Assembly (NCBI GenBank): GCA_900770195.1
Contig: CAAGJI010000041.1
Location: 124,001 to 188,000 of the forward strand
From: Oscillospiraceae bacterium
GTDB taxonomy: Bacteria > Bacillota > Clostridia > Oscillospirales > Ruminococcaceae
Length of the DNA: 64,000 bases
Direction: 5' to 3'
Each line of letters begins with the position of its first letter. The first letter of the stretch is position 1. A program made the translations under genes and the position numbers. Positions 51,484 through 60,768 of this stretch are shown one piece after another. The notes under the pieces were generated by a model that worked only from the letters and a program-made list of their open reading frames with translations, did not search any database and was not told the origin of the DNA.

Positions 51484-52497
51484 TTAGTACGATTTAGTCT
51501 GAAGGAAAGTATCTTCATACTTTTCCATATTTTCGAGTATTTTTCCTGTTCCTTCCGCAACACAGTCAAGCGGATATTCCGCAATATAAACAGGCATACC
51601 TGTTTCTCTTGCAATAAGTTTGTCAAGACCACGAAGCAATGCACCACCGCCTGTCAGCGTTATTCCATGTTCAATAATATCAGATGCAAGTTCAGGCGGA
51701 GTTTCTTCAAGAGTCGATTTAACAGCGTCAAGAACTTTTGAAAGAGGTTCAGCAAGTGCATCTCTTACTTCTTTTGTTGTTATTGTAACATTTTCAGGAA
51801 GTCCGTTCAAAAGGTTTCTTCCCTTTATTTCAATGCTTTCTTCTTTTTCAGAAGGAAAAGCGTTTCCTATTTCTATTTTAATATTTTCAGCTGTTCTTTC
51901 GCCTATCAAAAGATTATATTTTCTTTTTATGTAGTTGATAATCGATGCGTCAAATTCGTCACCTGCACATCTGACGCTTCTTGAAGCGACCATACCACCA
52001 AGTGAAATAACTGCAACTTCACTTGTACCACCGCCAATATCAACAACCATACTTCCGACAGCTTCAGTTGTAGGGAGTCCTGCACCTATCGCAGCTGCCA
52101 TAGGTTCTTCAACAACAAGCACATTTTTAGCACCTGCCTGTTCTGCAACTTCCTTTACCGCTCTTCTTTCAACAGCTGTAACTCCTGAAGGAATGCAAAT
52201 AATAACTCTTGCCTTTGAGAAAATTGAACCCCTCAAAGCCTTTTTAATAAATTCCTGAAGCATAACAGTTGTAACTTCAAAATCAGCAATAACACCGTCT
52301 TTAAGCGGTCTTACTGCAACTATTGCACCCGGTGTTCTTCCTATAACTTCCTTGGCTTCTTTTCCCACATATTTAGCCTGACCGGTGTGTTTATTAACTG
52401 CAACCACAGAAGGCTCACGTATAATGATACCTTTTCCTCTCATATATACCAATGTGTTTGCTGTCCCAAGGTCTATTCCAATATCCTTTACAAGCAT
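51484..52497 (-). CDS. mreB: Actin-like rod shape protein MreB
   Basis: Bacterial actin filament that guides lateral wall synthesis. The N-terminal nucleotide-binding segment DIGIDLGTANTLVY, the VVDIGGGTSEVAVISLGG motif and LTGGGALLRGLD are all intact over 337 residues. On the minus strand TTGTAT (52595-52590), a 17-bp spacer and TATAAT (52572-52567) probably form its promoter. It lies upstream of mreC. Confidence 0.96.
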   Translation of the reverse strand: MLVKDIGIDLGTANTLVYMRGKGIIIREPSVVAVNKHTGQAKYVGKEAKEVIGRTPGAIVAVRPLKDGVIADFEVTTVMLQEFIKKALRGSIFSKARVIICIPSGVTAVERRAVKEVAEQAGAKNVLVVEEPMAAAIGAGLPTTEAVGSMVVDIGGGTSEVAVISLGGMVASRSVRCAGDEFDASIINYIKRKYNLLIGERTAENIKIEIGNAFPSEKEESIEIKGRNLLNGLPENVTITTKEVRDALAEPLSKVLDAVKSTLEETPPELASDIIEHGITLTGGGALLRGLDKLIARETGMPVYIAEYPLDCVAEGTGKILENMEKYEDTFLQTKSY

Positions 52498-52668
52498 ATA
52501 TTATTTCCTTTCAAAAAAAGATTATTGTTTGTTCTCTGTGTATTTCATGCTGCACATATACTATAAATTATACCACTATTTAAAGTTATATACAACATTT
52601 TTTTCATCATTTTTCAATTTTGTTTTATCTCACATTTTTTATTGATTTTATATATAAAATTTTATGTA

Positions 52669-52941
52669 TTATTCAGAACAAAGTATTCCTTTAACTTTCG
52701 GATAAAGTATAACTGCAATAACAAGCATAATAATCTGTGCAATATTTATCGAAAAAGTAAAACCGAAAACAATTGATATAACTTTTATATCAATTTTTAC
52801 AGGGTCGCCCATACTGAAAGCAACTGTATAATTAAGCCACGAAAGCGGATCAACGTTTGAACAAATGCTTCCGATAAAACTTCCGAGTGCTATTGCCGAA
52901 ATCATTAAAATGATAAATGTAAGCGTTCTTTTGAATTTCAT
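52669..52941 (-). CDS. DUF4321 membrane protein
   Basis: A 90-residue protein with two hydrophobic helices (about 8-28 and 60-82) around a short loop containing PLSWLNYTVAFSMGDPVKIDIKVISIVFGF. This pattern, with a conserved WLNY and a DLxVIxxxFGF-like segment, fits DUF4321, found in Firmicutes near cell-shape genes. Its function is unknown. It lies 21 bp after dut and may be cotranscribed. Confidence 0.8.
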   Translation of the reverse strand: MKFKRTLTFIILMISAIALGSFIGSICSNVDPLSWLNYTVAFSMGDPVKIDIKVISIVFGFTFSINIAQIIMLVIAVILYPKVKGILCSE

Positions 52942-52962
52942 TTTGTTCTCCTTTTTTCAGGT

Positions 52963-53400
52963 TCAAATGCCTGTTGAACCGAATCCTTTTGTTCCTCTTA
53001 AAGTATCCGAAAGTTCTGTTTTTTCAGCACTTTCAGGAAAAAGCACAGGCATACATACAAGCTGTGCCATTCTCATATCTTTTGTTACAATAAAGTCTTT
53101 TTTTCCGTTATTTATCAACGGAACAATAATTTCTCCTCTGTAATCGCTGTCGATAACACCAACACTGTTTGCAAGTGTAACACCGCTTTTCGATGCAATT
53201 CCGCTTCTTGCAAAAACAAGCAAAACAACATTTTTATCAGACGGTTCAACAGCAAGACCTGTCCCGATTTTTTTTATTTCTCCCGAATGAATAACGATAT
53301 CTTCATCAATGCAGGCACATAAATCAAAACCTGCACTGAATTCTGTTTTTCTTTCAGGAATAATTGCCTTTTCATTAAGTTTTTTCCAAAACAATTCCAT
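52963..53400 (-). CDS. dut: dUTP diphosphatase
   Basis: Trimeric enzyme that hydrolyses dUTP to dUMP, keeping uracil out of DNA and feeding dTMP synthesis. The five conserved motifs are visible: AGFDLCA, FARSGIA, GVIDSDYRGEI, RMAQLVC and RGTKGFGSTG. It is 145 residues. The ATG overlaps the stop of the U32 gene by one base. Confidence 0.96.
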   Translation of the reverse strand: MELFWKKLNEKAIIPERKTEFSAGFDLCACIDEDIVIHSGEIKKIGTGLAVEPSDKNVVLLVFARSGIASKSGVTLANSVGVIDSDYRGEIIVPLINNGKKDFIVTKDMRMAQLVCMPVLFPESAEKTELSDTLRGTKGFGSTGI

Positions 53401-55448
53401 TATTTTATTCCTCTGAAATATAAACCGTTTGTGCTTCCGACAGGTGCATTTTCCGCACCTTTAAGATAGTCAAGGATTATTTTTCTCACATCTTTTTTAT
53501 CTTCATCAGTGAAAGAAAGCAGCATAAAATCGATATTTTTAATGCTTTCAAGTTTATTGGCAAGATAAATCTTTTCAGAATTAAAAATTTCAGTCATACC
53601 ATATCTGCAATAAACTTTCATTTTTCTGTTTGTTCTGTCTTTAAGTTCGTGGGTGCATTCTTTGCAGTTTCCAAGCTGATTTTTAACAGGACAATTTCTT
53701 GTTATCATAAGAGGCAGTCTGCCATAGGCAAAAATGCCTTTTTTTATTGATGAATTTAAGTTTTTCACTTGTGAAAGTTTCATTTCAGGCGATGCAACAA
53801 AACTTTTAACACCGTTTTTTTCAAGTTCCGAAACTGAAATATCATTTACAATATTCATTCCGAAATCAGCATGAATATTTACTCCAAGTATTTTTGCAAT
53901 TTCAACATATGAAATATTTCCGCAAAGAAAATCTTTGAAACCTTTTTCTTTAAGTTCTTTCATCTGAAAAAATACTTTCTTTTCTGAAATATTAAACCTC
54001 GGAACTGAAATATAAATCTTATTTTTATCAGGCAACTCTTCCGCAAGATAAGCCATATCAAGAGGCAGAACAATTGCAGAAACATATTTTATATTTTTAA
54101 ATGCTTCATCAAACTGAATTGCATTTCTTACGGAAACAACAAGTTCAGGATCTTTTTCTCTGTAAACAAAATCAGATTTTTCAGGAACATATTTTTTTAT
54201 ATTCTGATTATTTTTATATCTTTCAAGCTGCTTTTCATCAATTTTCTGAACAATTTCACGTCTTAAAGAATTGAAAACAGATGACGGAACAAAAAGTCCA
54301 TCATCAAGACTGCAATTTATTTTCCCGATTTTATAAACAGTATCACCAAGTTTTGAAAACTGTTTTTCAACTTCCTCTTTTGTTACCTGCTTTTTAGATG
54401 CAGTCTGAGGGATGTCAGAAATTACGCAAGCCGAATTACCTGCCGAATCCTTTGCCATTACTTCAAGTGGAACATCTTTTTTTACTGTCACATCAAAATC
54501 AATTGTTCTTGCTTTGTAAGGCTTTCTGTAATATTCATGTATTATCGGAAATACTGTTTTGGCACTTACGACATCTTCTTTTCGTCTTGTACCGAACATA
54601 TTTTCTCTTTTGCCTGTAAAATATCCGTCTGTAAAACCGCTTCTTGAAAAAATATCCTGCAAAAGTTTCATATCGGGTTTAATTCCGCTGGCAGCTTCTT
54701 TCATAGCTTTTGTTGCTGCCGCAACATATTCAGGACGTTTCATTCTTCCTTCTATTTTAAAAGATAAAACCCCTGCTTCTTCCATTTCTTTTATATGTTC
54801 CACAAGAGATGAATCTTTTAAAGAAAGTGCATAATATTCCCTGTTGTCAGCCGAAAAAGGAAGTCGGCAGCTTTGTGCACAACCTCCTCTGTTTGCACTC
54901 CTTCCGCCAATCATAGCCGACATATAACACTGACCCGAAACGCACATACACAAAGCACCGTGAACAAAACATTCAACATCAATTCCGACTTTGCATATTT
55001 CTTTTATTTTGTCAAAAGAAAGTTCCCTTGCAAGCACGACTCTTGAAAATCCGTTTTTTTTCGCCCATTTTGCACCCATAGGTGTATGAATTGTCATCTG
55101 TGTTGAGGCGTGTCTTTCAATGTCAGGGGCAATTTCCTTTGCAAGTCTGCAAACTCCCAAATCCTGTATTATAAATGCATCAATATTGCATTTTGCAAGT
55201 TCTTCAATATATTCAGCGACTGAATTGACCTCTTCATTGAAACATATTGTATTAACTGCAACGTGAAGTTTGCTTCCATACAAATGACATAAATCAGCGG
55301 CTTGTTTTATTTCTTCAATTGTAAAATTATCTGCATTCGCACGTGCGGAAAATTTCTTGCCACCGATATAAACAGCATCAGCACCGCATCTTAATGCAGC
55401 TGTCAGTGATTCCATATTTCCCGCAGGTGAAAGTATTTCAACACTCAT
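53400..55448 (-). CDS. U32 family peptidase
   Basis: TIM-barrel protein of the collagenase-like U32 family with the signature segments ILSPAGNMESLTAALRCGADAVYIGG and FVHGALCMCVSGQCYMS. Four Cys near ARSANRGGCAQSCRLPF suggest an iron-sulfur or zinc site. The long C-terminal part, with GNCKECTHELKDR, is a second domain found in the 23S rRNA hydroxylation protein RlhA type. It is 682 residues. The role could be rRNA C2501 hydroxylation or a peptidase; the former is more consistent with the domain layout. It lies just after zapA, as in many Firmicutes. Confidence 0.88.
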   Translation of the reverse strand: MSVEILSPAGNMESLTAALRCGADAVYIGGKKFSARANADNFTIEEIKQAADLCHLYGSKLHVAVNTICFNEEVNSVAEYIEELAKCNIDAFIIQDLGVCRLAKEIAPDIERHASTQMTIHTPMGAKWAKKNGFSRVVLARELSFDKIKEICKVGIDVECFVHGALCMCVSGQCYMSAMIGGRSANRGGCAQSCRLPFSADNREYYALSLKDSSLVEHIKEMEEAGVLSFKIEGRMKRPEYVAAATKAMKEAASGIKPDMKLLQDIFSRSGFTDGYFTGKRENMFGTRRKEDVVSAKTVFPIIHEYYRKPYKARTIDFDVTVKKDVPLEVMAKDSAGNSACVISDIPQTASKKQVTKEEVEKQFSKLGDTVYKIGKINCSLDDGLFVPSSVFNSLRREIVQKIDEKQLERYKNNQNIKKYVPEKSDFVYREKDPELVVSVRNAIQFDEAFKNIKYVSAIVLPLDMAYLAEELPDKNKIYISVPRFNISEKKVFFQMKELKEKGFKDFLCGNISYVEIAKILGVNIHADFGMNIVNDISVSELEKNGVKSFVASPEMKLSQVKNLNSSIKKGIFAYGRLPLMITRNCPVKNQLGNCKECTHELKDRTNRKMKVYCRYGMTEIFNSEKIYLANKLESIKNIDFMLLSFTDEDKKDVRKIILDYLKGAENAPVGSTNGLYFRGIK

Positions 55449-55451
55449 TTT

Positions 55452-55808
55452 TTACTTTTCGCTTTTTTTCAGTTCATCAAGCTGTTTCTGAAGGTTTTCA
55501 ACTTGTCTTTTAAGGTTTTCATTTTCTTTTATAACCTCATCACGTTCAAGTCTTGAACGACCTGCTTCATCAACATATTTTTTTGACTGTTCGATAAGCG
55601 TGTCATATCTTTCGTTTGATTTATTAAGGTCATCAAGACACGCCAGACCAACAAGAATCGAAGCTGTGAACTGTGATGCACCTGTATCTGTTATATTGGA
55701 AATCTTCTTCTCAAGACCTCTTGCAAGCCCGTAGAGGTATGTTGGCGTTTCAGATGTCTGAAGAGAATATTCCTTTCCGCAAATTGAAACTTTAACAACT
55801 GTACTCAT
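55452..55808 (-). CDS. zapA: Cell division protein ZapA
   Basis: A 118-residue FtsZ-ring stabiliser. The N-terminal beta-hairpin region VKVSICGKEYSLQTSETPTYLYGLARGLEKKI is typical, followed by a long coiled coil (about residues 60-115). It overlaps the end of murC by 4 bp and lies before a U32 peptidase. Confidence 0.9.
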   Translation of the reverse strand: MSTVVKVSICGKEYSLQTSETPTYLYGLARGLEKKISNITDTGASQFTASILVGLACLDDLNKSNERYDTLIEQSKKYVDEAGRSRLERDEVIKENENLKRQVENLQKQLDELKKSEK

Positions 55809-57241
55809 TTTTCTAACTCCTTTTTCTGTTTTTCTTCAAGCACTTTCAAAAGGCTTTTCGATATTTTGTAAGCATCACCGCAGCCAAGAGTTATAACAAG
55901 GTCGCCGGGCTGTGCGTGTTCCGCAACATAATCTCTTACATCATCAAAATTCTTATATTTTCTTTCATCTGTCTGTTCAACAGTTTCATCCTGTTTAAAA
56001 TATATTGCACCATCAATTTTTTCAGCAAGATTTCTTGTAAATATGTTGTATGTGTTCTTTTCTCTTGAACCCATAATGTCAGTTAAAACAACTCTATCTG
56101 CAATAGAAAGTGCTTTTGCAAAATCGTCAAGAAGAAGATATGTTCTTGAAAATGTGAAAGGTTGAAAAACTGCCCAAACATTTCTGAATCCCATCGATTT
56201 TGCAGCGGTTAAAGTTGCTGCAAGTTCTGTCGGGTGATGTGCGTAGTCATCGCATACTGTTATATCATTTACAACACCAAACTTTTCAAATCTTCTTTTT
56301 GCACCTCTGAAATCTGCTATTCCCTTTACTGCATCTGCAAAAGATACACCAACATACATAACAGAAACAATTGCAGCAAGCGAATTTAAAACATTGTGAA
56401 CACCTGCAACATGAAGCACTACTTCACCAAGTCTTTCACCCTTGTGGTATGCATCATAATGAGTTTCAAGACCATTTACCTGTCTTATATTTTTTGCGTA
56501 GTAATCATTTTTTTCAGATGTTCCGAAAGTGATTGTTTCCTTGCCTTCAACACCTTCAACAGCTTTCATTGAATTTGCATCGTCACCATTTACTATAATC
56601 GCCTTGTTTGCATTAAGGCAAAACTGATGGAATGATTTTATAATATTTTCAAGATTTTTAAAATAATCAAGATGATCTTCATCAACATTCAAAACAACCG
56701 CAATGTCAGGGTCGAGTTTAAGAAAATGGTCAACAAATTCACACGACTCACAAGTCATAATATCACTTTTTCCTGCAACTCCGCTTCCGTGAATACAGTC
56801 AAGTTTTCCGCCGATATATGCTGAAAGGTCAACACCTGCTTCATAAAGAATCTGTGTTGCCATTGAGGTTGTTGTTGTCTTTCCATGTGTGCCTGAAATA
56901 CAAATTGCATTTTTATACCAAGATGTGATAATTCCAAGCAAATCGCTTCTTTCAAGAACAGGAACACCGCTTGCCTTTGCAGCAATAAGTTCAGGATTAT
57001 CCGCCATAATAGCAGCTGTATGAACAATTAAATCTGCACCTTCAATATTTTCCGCTCTCTGACCAACCATAACAGGTATGCCCATATCTCTGACAGCCTG
57101 AAGTGTTTCAGTTTCATTATTATCTGAACCTGTTAAATAATAGCCTTTGTTGTGGAGTATCTGTGCGAGAGGATACATTCCCGAACCGCCTATTCCAATA
57201 AAATGAATGTGCTTTTTGCCGTTTAATATATTCTTATCCAT
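55805..57241 (-). CDS. murC: UDP-N-acetylmuramate--L-alanine ligase
   Basis: Adds L-Ala to UDP-MurNAc, the first peptide step of peptidoglycan synthesis. The Rossmann start IHFIGIGGSGMYPLA, the ATP motif GTHGKTTT (near residue 118), and VCDDYAHHPTEL are present. It is 478 residues. Close packing with zapA and the U32 gene gives an operon joining wall precursor synthesis and division. Confidence 0.96.
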   Translation of the reverse strand: MDKNILNGKKHIHFIGIGGSGMYPLAQILHNKGYYLTGSDNNETETLQAVRDMGIPVMVGQRAENIEGADLIVHTAAIMADNPELIAAKASGVPVLERSDLLGIITSWYKNAICISGTHGKTTTTSMATQILYEAGVDLSAYIGGKLDCIHGSGVAGKSDIMTCESCEFVDHFLKLDPDIAVVLNVDEDHLDYFKNLENIIKSFHQFCLNANKAIIVNGDDANSMKAVEGVEGKETITFGTSEKNDYYAKNIRQVNGLETHYDAYHKGERLGEVVLHVAGVHNVLNSLAAIVSVMYVGVSFADAVKGIADFRGAKRRFEKFGVVNDITVCDDYAHHPTELAATLTAAKSMGFRNVWAVFQPFTFSRTYLLLDDFAKALSIADRVVLTDIMGSREKNTYNIFTRNLAEKIDGAIYFKQDETVEQTDERKYKNFDDVRDYVAEHAQPGDLVITLGCGDAYKISKSLLKVLEEKQKKELEK

Positions 57242-57247
57242 AAAATT

Positions 57248-57799
57248 TTATACCTGCTTTCCTTTTGTTACAATATTATATGTTTTCAGAATGGCTATTT
57301 GTGTTTTAGCGTCTTTTATTTCACCTTTCATAACCATATCATAAGCTTTTTCAAGGGATATTTCTTCAACATTTATAAACTCACCCTCATCAAGGTCCTG
57401 TTCGCAGCATTTATCTATACCTTTTGCAAGGTAAATATAGATAACTTCCGTATCATATGCAGGCGTAGGATAAATTGCACCCAAATCAACATATTCAGAA
57501 GCTGTACAGCCTGTTTCTTCCCTGAGTTCTCTTTTTCCACACTCAACAGGTGCTTCATCTCCCTCACGTTTTCCCGCAGGAATTTCAAGAGTAACCTCAT
57601 GCATAGGGTATCTGTACTGACGAACCATATAAATTGTGTTTTTATCCGTTAAAGGAACAACACCTACGCCGCCGTTATGATGAATAACATCACGCTGTGT
57701 TTTTCTTCCGTCCGCAAGAAGTGCAGTATCTTTTGTAACATATAAAATTTTTCCCTGAAGGACTTTTTCGCTGTTTAAAGTTTTTTCTTCAAGATTCAT
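57248..57799 (-). CDS. NUDIX hydrolase, ADP-ribose pyrophosphatase type
   Basis: Hydrolyses ADP-ribose or related nucleoside diphosphates. The NUDIX box runs GKREGDEAPVECGKRELREETG, and the VRQYRYP segment upstream plus the PTPAYDTEVIYIYLAK segment fit the ADP-ribose branch. I use the ATG at 57799 (183 residues), which has GAGGG 8 nt upstream; a TTG five codons earlier overlaps that site. Confidence 0.9.
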   Translation of the reverse strand: MNLEEKTLNSEKVLQGKILYVTKDTALLADGRKTQRDVIHHNGGVGVVPLTDKNTIYMVRQYRYPMHEVTLEIPAGKREGDEAPVECGKRELREETGCTASEYVDLGAIYPTPAYDTEVIYIYLAKGIDKCCEQDLDEGEFINVEEISLEKAYDMVMKGEIKDAKTQIAILKTYNIVTKGKQV

Positions 57800-57923
57800 T
57801 TTGTTTTCCCTCAATTCAACTGAATTATTTTAAAATGTTCAGCATACTATCTAACAGACAGATATTCTGAAAAAGCATACGAACATTATTTTATTTTCGT
57901 CATATAATATATATCAGAATATA

Positions 57924-58436
57924 TCATACATCTGCAATGTGCATATCAAAGCTTCCGTCTGAAAGAATGTCAATTATTCCGAAAGAGGCAGGTTTTCCGT
58001 CCCTCGGCATACCTGCACTTCCCGGACACATTATAGTGATATATCCTTCTTTTCTTATACTTCTTACGTGAGTGTGACCATGAATAATAATATCGCATTC
58101 TTCTCTCATTGCTTCATAAACAATCCTGTCATATCCGCCCGAAACGTTTTGTTTATGACCGTGTGTTGCATATATTTTGTGGACCCCCGCATCAATAACC
58201 ATATTGAACGGAACTGTTTTATCCGTATCGCAGTTGCCTCTTACAACAAGAAACTTTGATTTGTATTCAGGATTTTCCTCAAAAAAATTTTTAAGGTCAT
58301 TTGTATTCATTATGCGGTCTTCACAGTCTCCAAGAAAAATATAAAAATCAGCATCAGGCTGTTTTTTAATTATTTCATTGATTCTGTAAGAAAAACCATG
58401 CGTGTCAGATAAAGCTATTATTCTTAAATTTTTCAT
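57924..58436 (-). CDS. Metallophosphoesterase, YfcE/MJ0936 type
   Basis: A 170-residue calcineurin-like phosphodiesterase. The metal motifs are visible: LSDTHG near the start, FLGDCED, VRGNCD, ATHGH and IHGHTH. Members hydrolyse small phosphodiesters in vitro; the physiological substrate is unknown. It is a single gene, with an AT-rich gap on both sides. Confidence 0.93.
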   Translation of the reverse strand: MKNLRIIALSDTHGFSYRINEIIKKQPDADFYIFLGDCEDRIMNTNDLKNFFEENPEYKSKFLVVRGNCDTDKTVPFNMVIDAGVHKIYATHGHKQNVSGGYDRIVYEAMREECDIIIHGHTHVRSIRKEGYITIMCPGSAGMPRDGKPASFGIIDILSDGSFDMHIADV

Positions 58437-58529
58437 TTTAATGTTTCCCCCTTAAAATTAGTCTATTATATTATATCACAAAAAAAAATAAATTTCAATA
58501 TCATTTAAAGTAAAGAAAGGAGTTTTTTT

Positions 58530-58784
58530 ATGAAAAACACTAACGCCTATAATAATATCCCTGATTCAATGATAAAAGAGGTAAGCAACAGCACAGGAAT
58601 TAATTCTGATGAACTGAAAAAAAATCTTTCTGAGGGAAAAATGGACAGCATTCTTTCAAAAATAAACAGCAAAGATTCCGAAAAAATAAAAAAAATTCTT
58701 TCTGACCGTGAAATGACTGAAAAAATTTTAAATTCGCCGCAGGCAATTGCATTGATGAAAAAATTAAAAAGCAAAAATAAATAA
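58530..58784 (+). CDS. Small hypothetical protein, first of three
   Basis: An 84-residue charged protein without a membrane segment. The C-terminal half (KINSKDSEKIKKILSDREMTEKILNSPQAIALMKKLK) is helical and resembles conserved small clostridial proteins that end in similar repeats of the form LxSPQAxALMKKL. No function is known to me. It has a strong AAAGGAG ribosome site and is followed 35 bp later by a similar-style gene. Confidence 0.75.
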   Translation: MKNTNAYNNIPDSMIKEVSNSTGINSDELKKNLSEGKMDSILSKINSKDSEKIKKILSDREMTEKILNSPQAIALMKKLKSKNK

Positions 58785-58819
58785 CATAAAATAATTTTTG
58801 TCGGGGAGGTTTTTGCGTT

Positions 58820-59200
58820 ATGGATAATATGTTTGAAAATATGCAGAATATTCTCTCTGACCCTGAAAGTATGAAACAGATTGAAGAACTTGCTGAAATG
58901 ATGCAAAACAGCAGTGAAAATACGCAAAATAAGACAGAAAATGTTTCTGAAAACAGCGAAGATTCTGAAAATTCCGATGATGTTGAAAATTCAATTGATT
59001 TTGGAAAAATTATTCAGATTTTATCTATGCTTAATTCAGAAGAAAACAGCAAAGATACCGCTCTTCTTCTCGCATTGAAACCGCATTTAAAAGAGGAAAA
59101 ACAGGAAAAAATCGATAAAATAATTAAAATAATGAAAATACTCAATATTTTGAAAACTGCAAACAACAGCGGTCTGCTTGGCGATTTTATCAAATTTTAA
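58820..59200 (+). CDS. Small acidic hypothetical protein, second of three
   Basis: A 126-residue protein. The N-terminal helix (MDNMFENMQNILSDPESMKQI) is followed by a Glu/Asn/Ser-rich disordered stretch (about residues 30-62). The C-terminal helices (LLLALKPHLKEEKQEKIDKIIKIMKILNIL, about 88-117) are the conserved part. Similar proteins recur in Ruminococcaceae in this arrangement, to my recollection, but the function is unknown. Good GGGGAGG ribosome site. Confidence 0.75.
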   Translation: MDNMFENMQNILSDPESMKQIEELAEMMQNSSENTQNKTENVSENSEDSENSDDVENSIDFGKIIQILSMLNSEENSKDTALLLALKPHLKEEKQEKIDKIIKIMKILNILKTANNSGLLGDFIKF

Positions 59201-59213
59201 AAGGTGAAATATT

Positions 59214-59495
59214 ATGAACATTAATTATACTGAAAATAAAAAAAATGATTTTTTTGATATTTTTCCGCTGAGAGAAGAAATTTCTGCTGAAAACGACGAT
59301 TTTTCCGATAACACTTTCAGTGAAAATAAAATTCCGGAAAATAAAAACTTTTCAAACTCAAATTCAAACAGCAATTTTTTATCAAACATTCTTAAAGATA
59401 AAGAAAATACACTGATTATTATACTTATTTTAATTCTTTTAAAAAACAGTGGCGACAAAAAAATAATTCTCGCTCTCTGCTATCTGCTTATTTGA
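59214..59495 (+). CDS. Small hypothetical protein with hydrophobic C-terminus, third of three
   Basis: A 93-residue protein. The first 65 residues are polar and rich in Asn, Ser, Asp and Glu. The last 25 are hydrophobic (NTLIIILILILLKNS and KKIILALCYLLI), so it may be tail-anchored. It follows 13 bp after the second small gene, making a three-gene operon. No function is known. Confidence 0.7.
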   Translation: MNINYTENKKNDFFDIFPLREEISAENDDFSDNTFSENKIPENKNFSNSNSNSNFLSNILKDKENTLIIILILILLKNSGDKKIILALCYLLI

Positions 59496-59718
59496 ATTAT
59501 GAATGAAAAATGAGGAATTAAAGTGTCAGCTTCGCTGACAGATTAAAGACCTCTCCGTCACAGCTACGCTGTGCCACCTCTCCTTAAAAGGAGAGGTTTT
59601 AGTTTTTTTATAAAGGCTCCTCTGAAAGGGGAGCTGGCAAGCCGAAGACTTGACTGAGGGGTTTTAGATTTGTCGCCGCAGGCGACACCTTAATTTCTCG
59701 TTCCTCATTTCTAATTAA
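59496..59718. repeat. MITE-like palindromic repeat element
   Basis: About 223 bp with imperfect 33-bp terminal inverted repeats (about 26 of 33 matching, each ending in GTGTC on its inner side). Inside are several small perfect palindromes (59524-59538, 59577-59596, 59672-59686) and GGCTCC/GGGGAGC sequences. It has no frame of its own. A solo right end lies at 12851-12891, so the element is dispersed. Its base composition is richer in G and C than the flanks. Confidence 0.75.
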
Positions 59719-59719
59719 A

Positions 59720-59747
59720 AAGGGGGAACTGCAAGAGTTCCCCCGAT
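59720..59747 (-). terminator. Terminator after rplL
   Basis: A 9-bp GC-rich stem (GGGGGAACT with its complement) flanked by A and T runs, 34 bp after the rplL stop. Confidence 0.9.
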
Positions 59748-59780
59748 TTTTATCTAATTCAAAGTATATCTAAAATTAAA

Positions 59781-60152
59781 TTACTTGAGTTCGATTGTAG
59801 CACCAGCTTCTTCAAGCTTAGCCTTGAGTTCTTCAGCTTCTGCCTTTGGAGCAGCTTCTTTAAGTGTTGCAGGAGCACTTTCAACAAGTGTCTTTGCATC
59901 CTTAAGACCAAGACCGAGAGCTTCCTTAACTGCCTTGATAACTGCCATCTTAGCGTCACCGAATGAAGCAAGAACTACGTTGAATTCTGTCTTTTCTTCA
60001 GCAGCACCTGCAGCACCGCCTGCAGCTGGAGCAGCAGCAACAGCTGCTGTTACACCGAATTCTTCCTGGATAGCGTCGATTAATTCAGCAAGTTCTAATA
60101 CTGAAAGTGCTTTAATATCTTCAATAAACTTTAATGTCTTTTCTGAAGCCAT
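59781..60152 (-). CDS. rplL: 50S ribosomal protein L7/L12
   Basis: Stalk protein that recruits translation factors. The N-terminal dimerisation helices, an Ala/Gly-rich hinge (AAVAAAPAAGGAAGAAEEK) and the C-terminal domain with LGLKDAKTLVESAPATLKE are typical. The ATG at 60152 follows AAGGAG; the frame is open upstream but the true start begins MASEKTLKFIEDIK. It is 123 residues. It follows rplJ by 103 bp. Confidence 0.97.
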   Translation of the reverse strand: MASEKTLKFIEDIKALSVLELAELIDAIQEEFGVTAAVAAAPAAGGAAGAAEEKTEFNVVLASFGDAKMAVIKAVKEALGLGLKDAKTLVESAPATLKEAAPKAEAEELKAKLEEAGATIELK

Positions 60153-60255
60153 GATTAAAATCTCCTTAAAAAAATTATTTAAATTATTAATTTGGAACAC
60201 TATAAGTTCCGTATGGATATTCTATATCCGAAATTAAGATGCAGCGTAGCAATAA

Positions 60256-60768
60256 TTATGCAGCTGTATCGTCTGATTTGCTGTCTGCAACAGCCTGTAA
60301 TGTAGCAGCAAGCTTCTGAAGCGGACCCTGAAGTGAGCCAACGAGCTGAGCGAGCAATACATCCTTTGAAGGAATCTTTGAAAGCTTTTCAACGCCGGCA
60401 GCGTCATAATATTCACCTTCAACGCAACCTGCTTTAAGAGTAAAATAATCGTCCTTTGACTTAGCAAATTCACCTAAAACTCTTGCAGGAGCTGTCTGAT
60501 CTTCCTTTGATAAAGCAATGGCTGTAGCACCGTGAAGAACTTCGTCATATCCTTCAAATCCTGCTTCTTTAAGAGCGAAACGAAGAATTGAGTTCTTTTC
60601 TACCATGTAGTTAACATCTGCATCTCTGAGATCTTTTCTAAGCTTTGTATCATCTTCAACTGAGATACCGCTGTAGTCAACGAGAACAAATGAAACACAT
60701 TCTTTAAGCTGAGCTGCGAGAGCTTCAACCTTAGCCTTTTTGCTTTCTAAAACCTTTGTACTTGGCAT
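60256..60768 (-). CDS. rplJ: 50S ribosomal protein L10
   Basis: Base of the ribosomal stalk, which carries L7/L12 dimers and binds 23S rRNA. The start MPSTKVLESKKAKVEALAAQ follows GAGGTG, so I use the ATG at 60768 (170 residues). LVDYSGISVEDDTKLRKDLR and the C-terminal helix that binds L12 are present. Expression is probably set by the L10 leader upstream. Confidence 0.96.
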   Translation of the reverse strand: MPSTKVLESKKAKVEALAAQLKECVSFVLVDYSGISVEDDTKLRKDLRDADVNYMVEKNSILRFALKEAGFEGYDEVLHGATAIALSKEDQTAPARVLGEFAKSKDDYFTLKAGCVEGEYYDAAGVEKLSKIPSKDVLLAQLVGSLQGPLQKLAATLQAVADSKSDDTAA

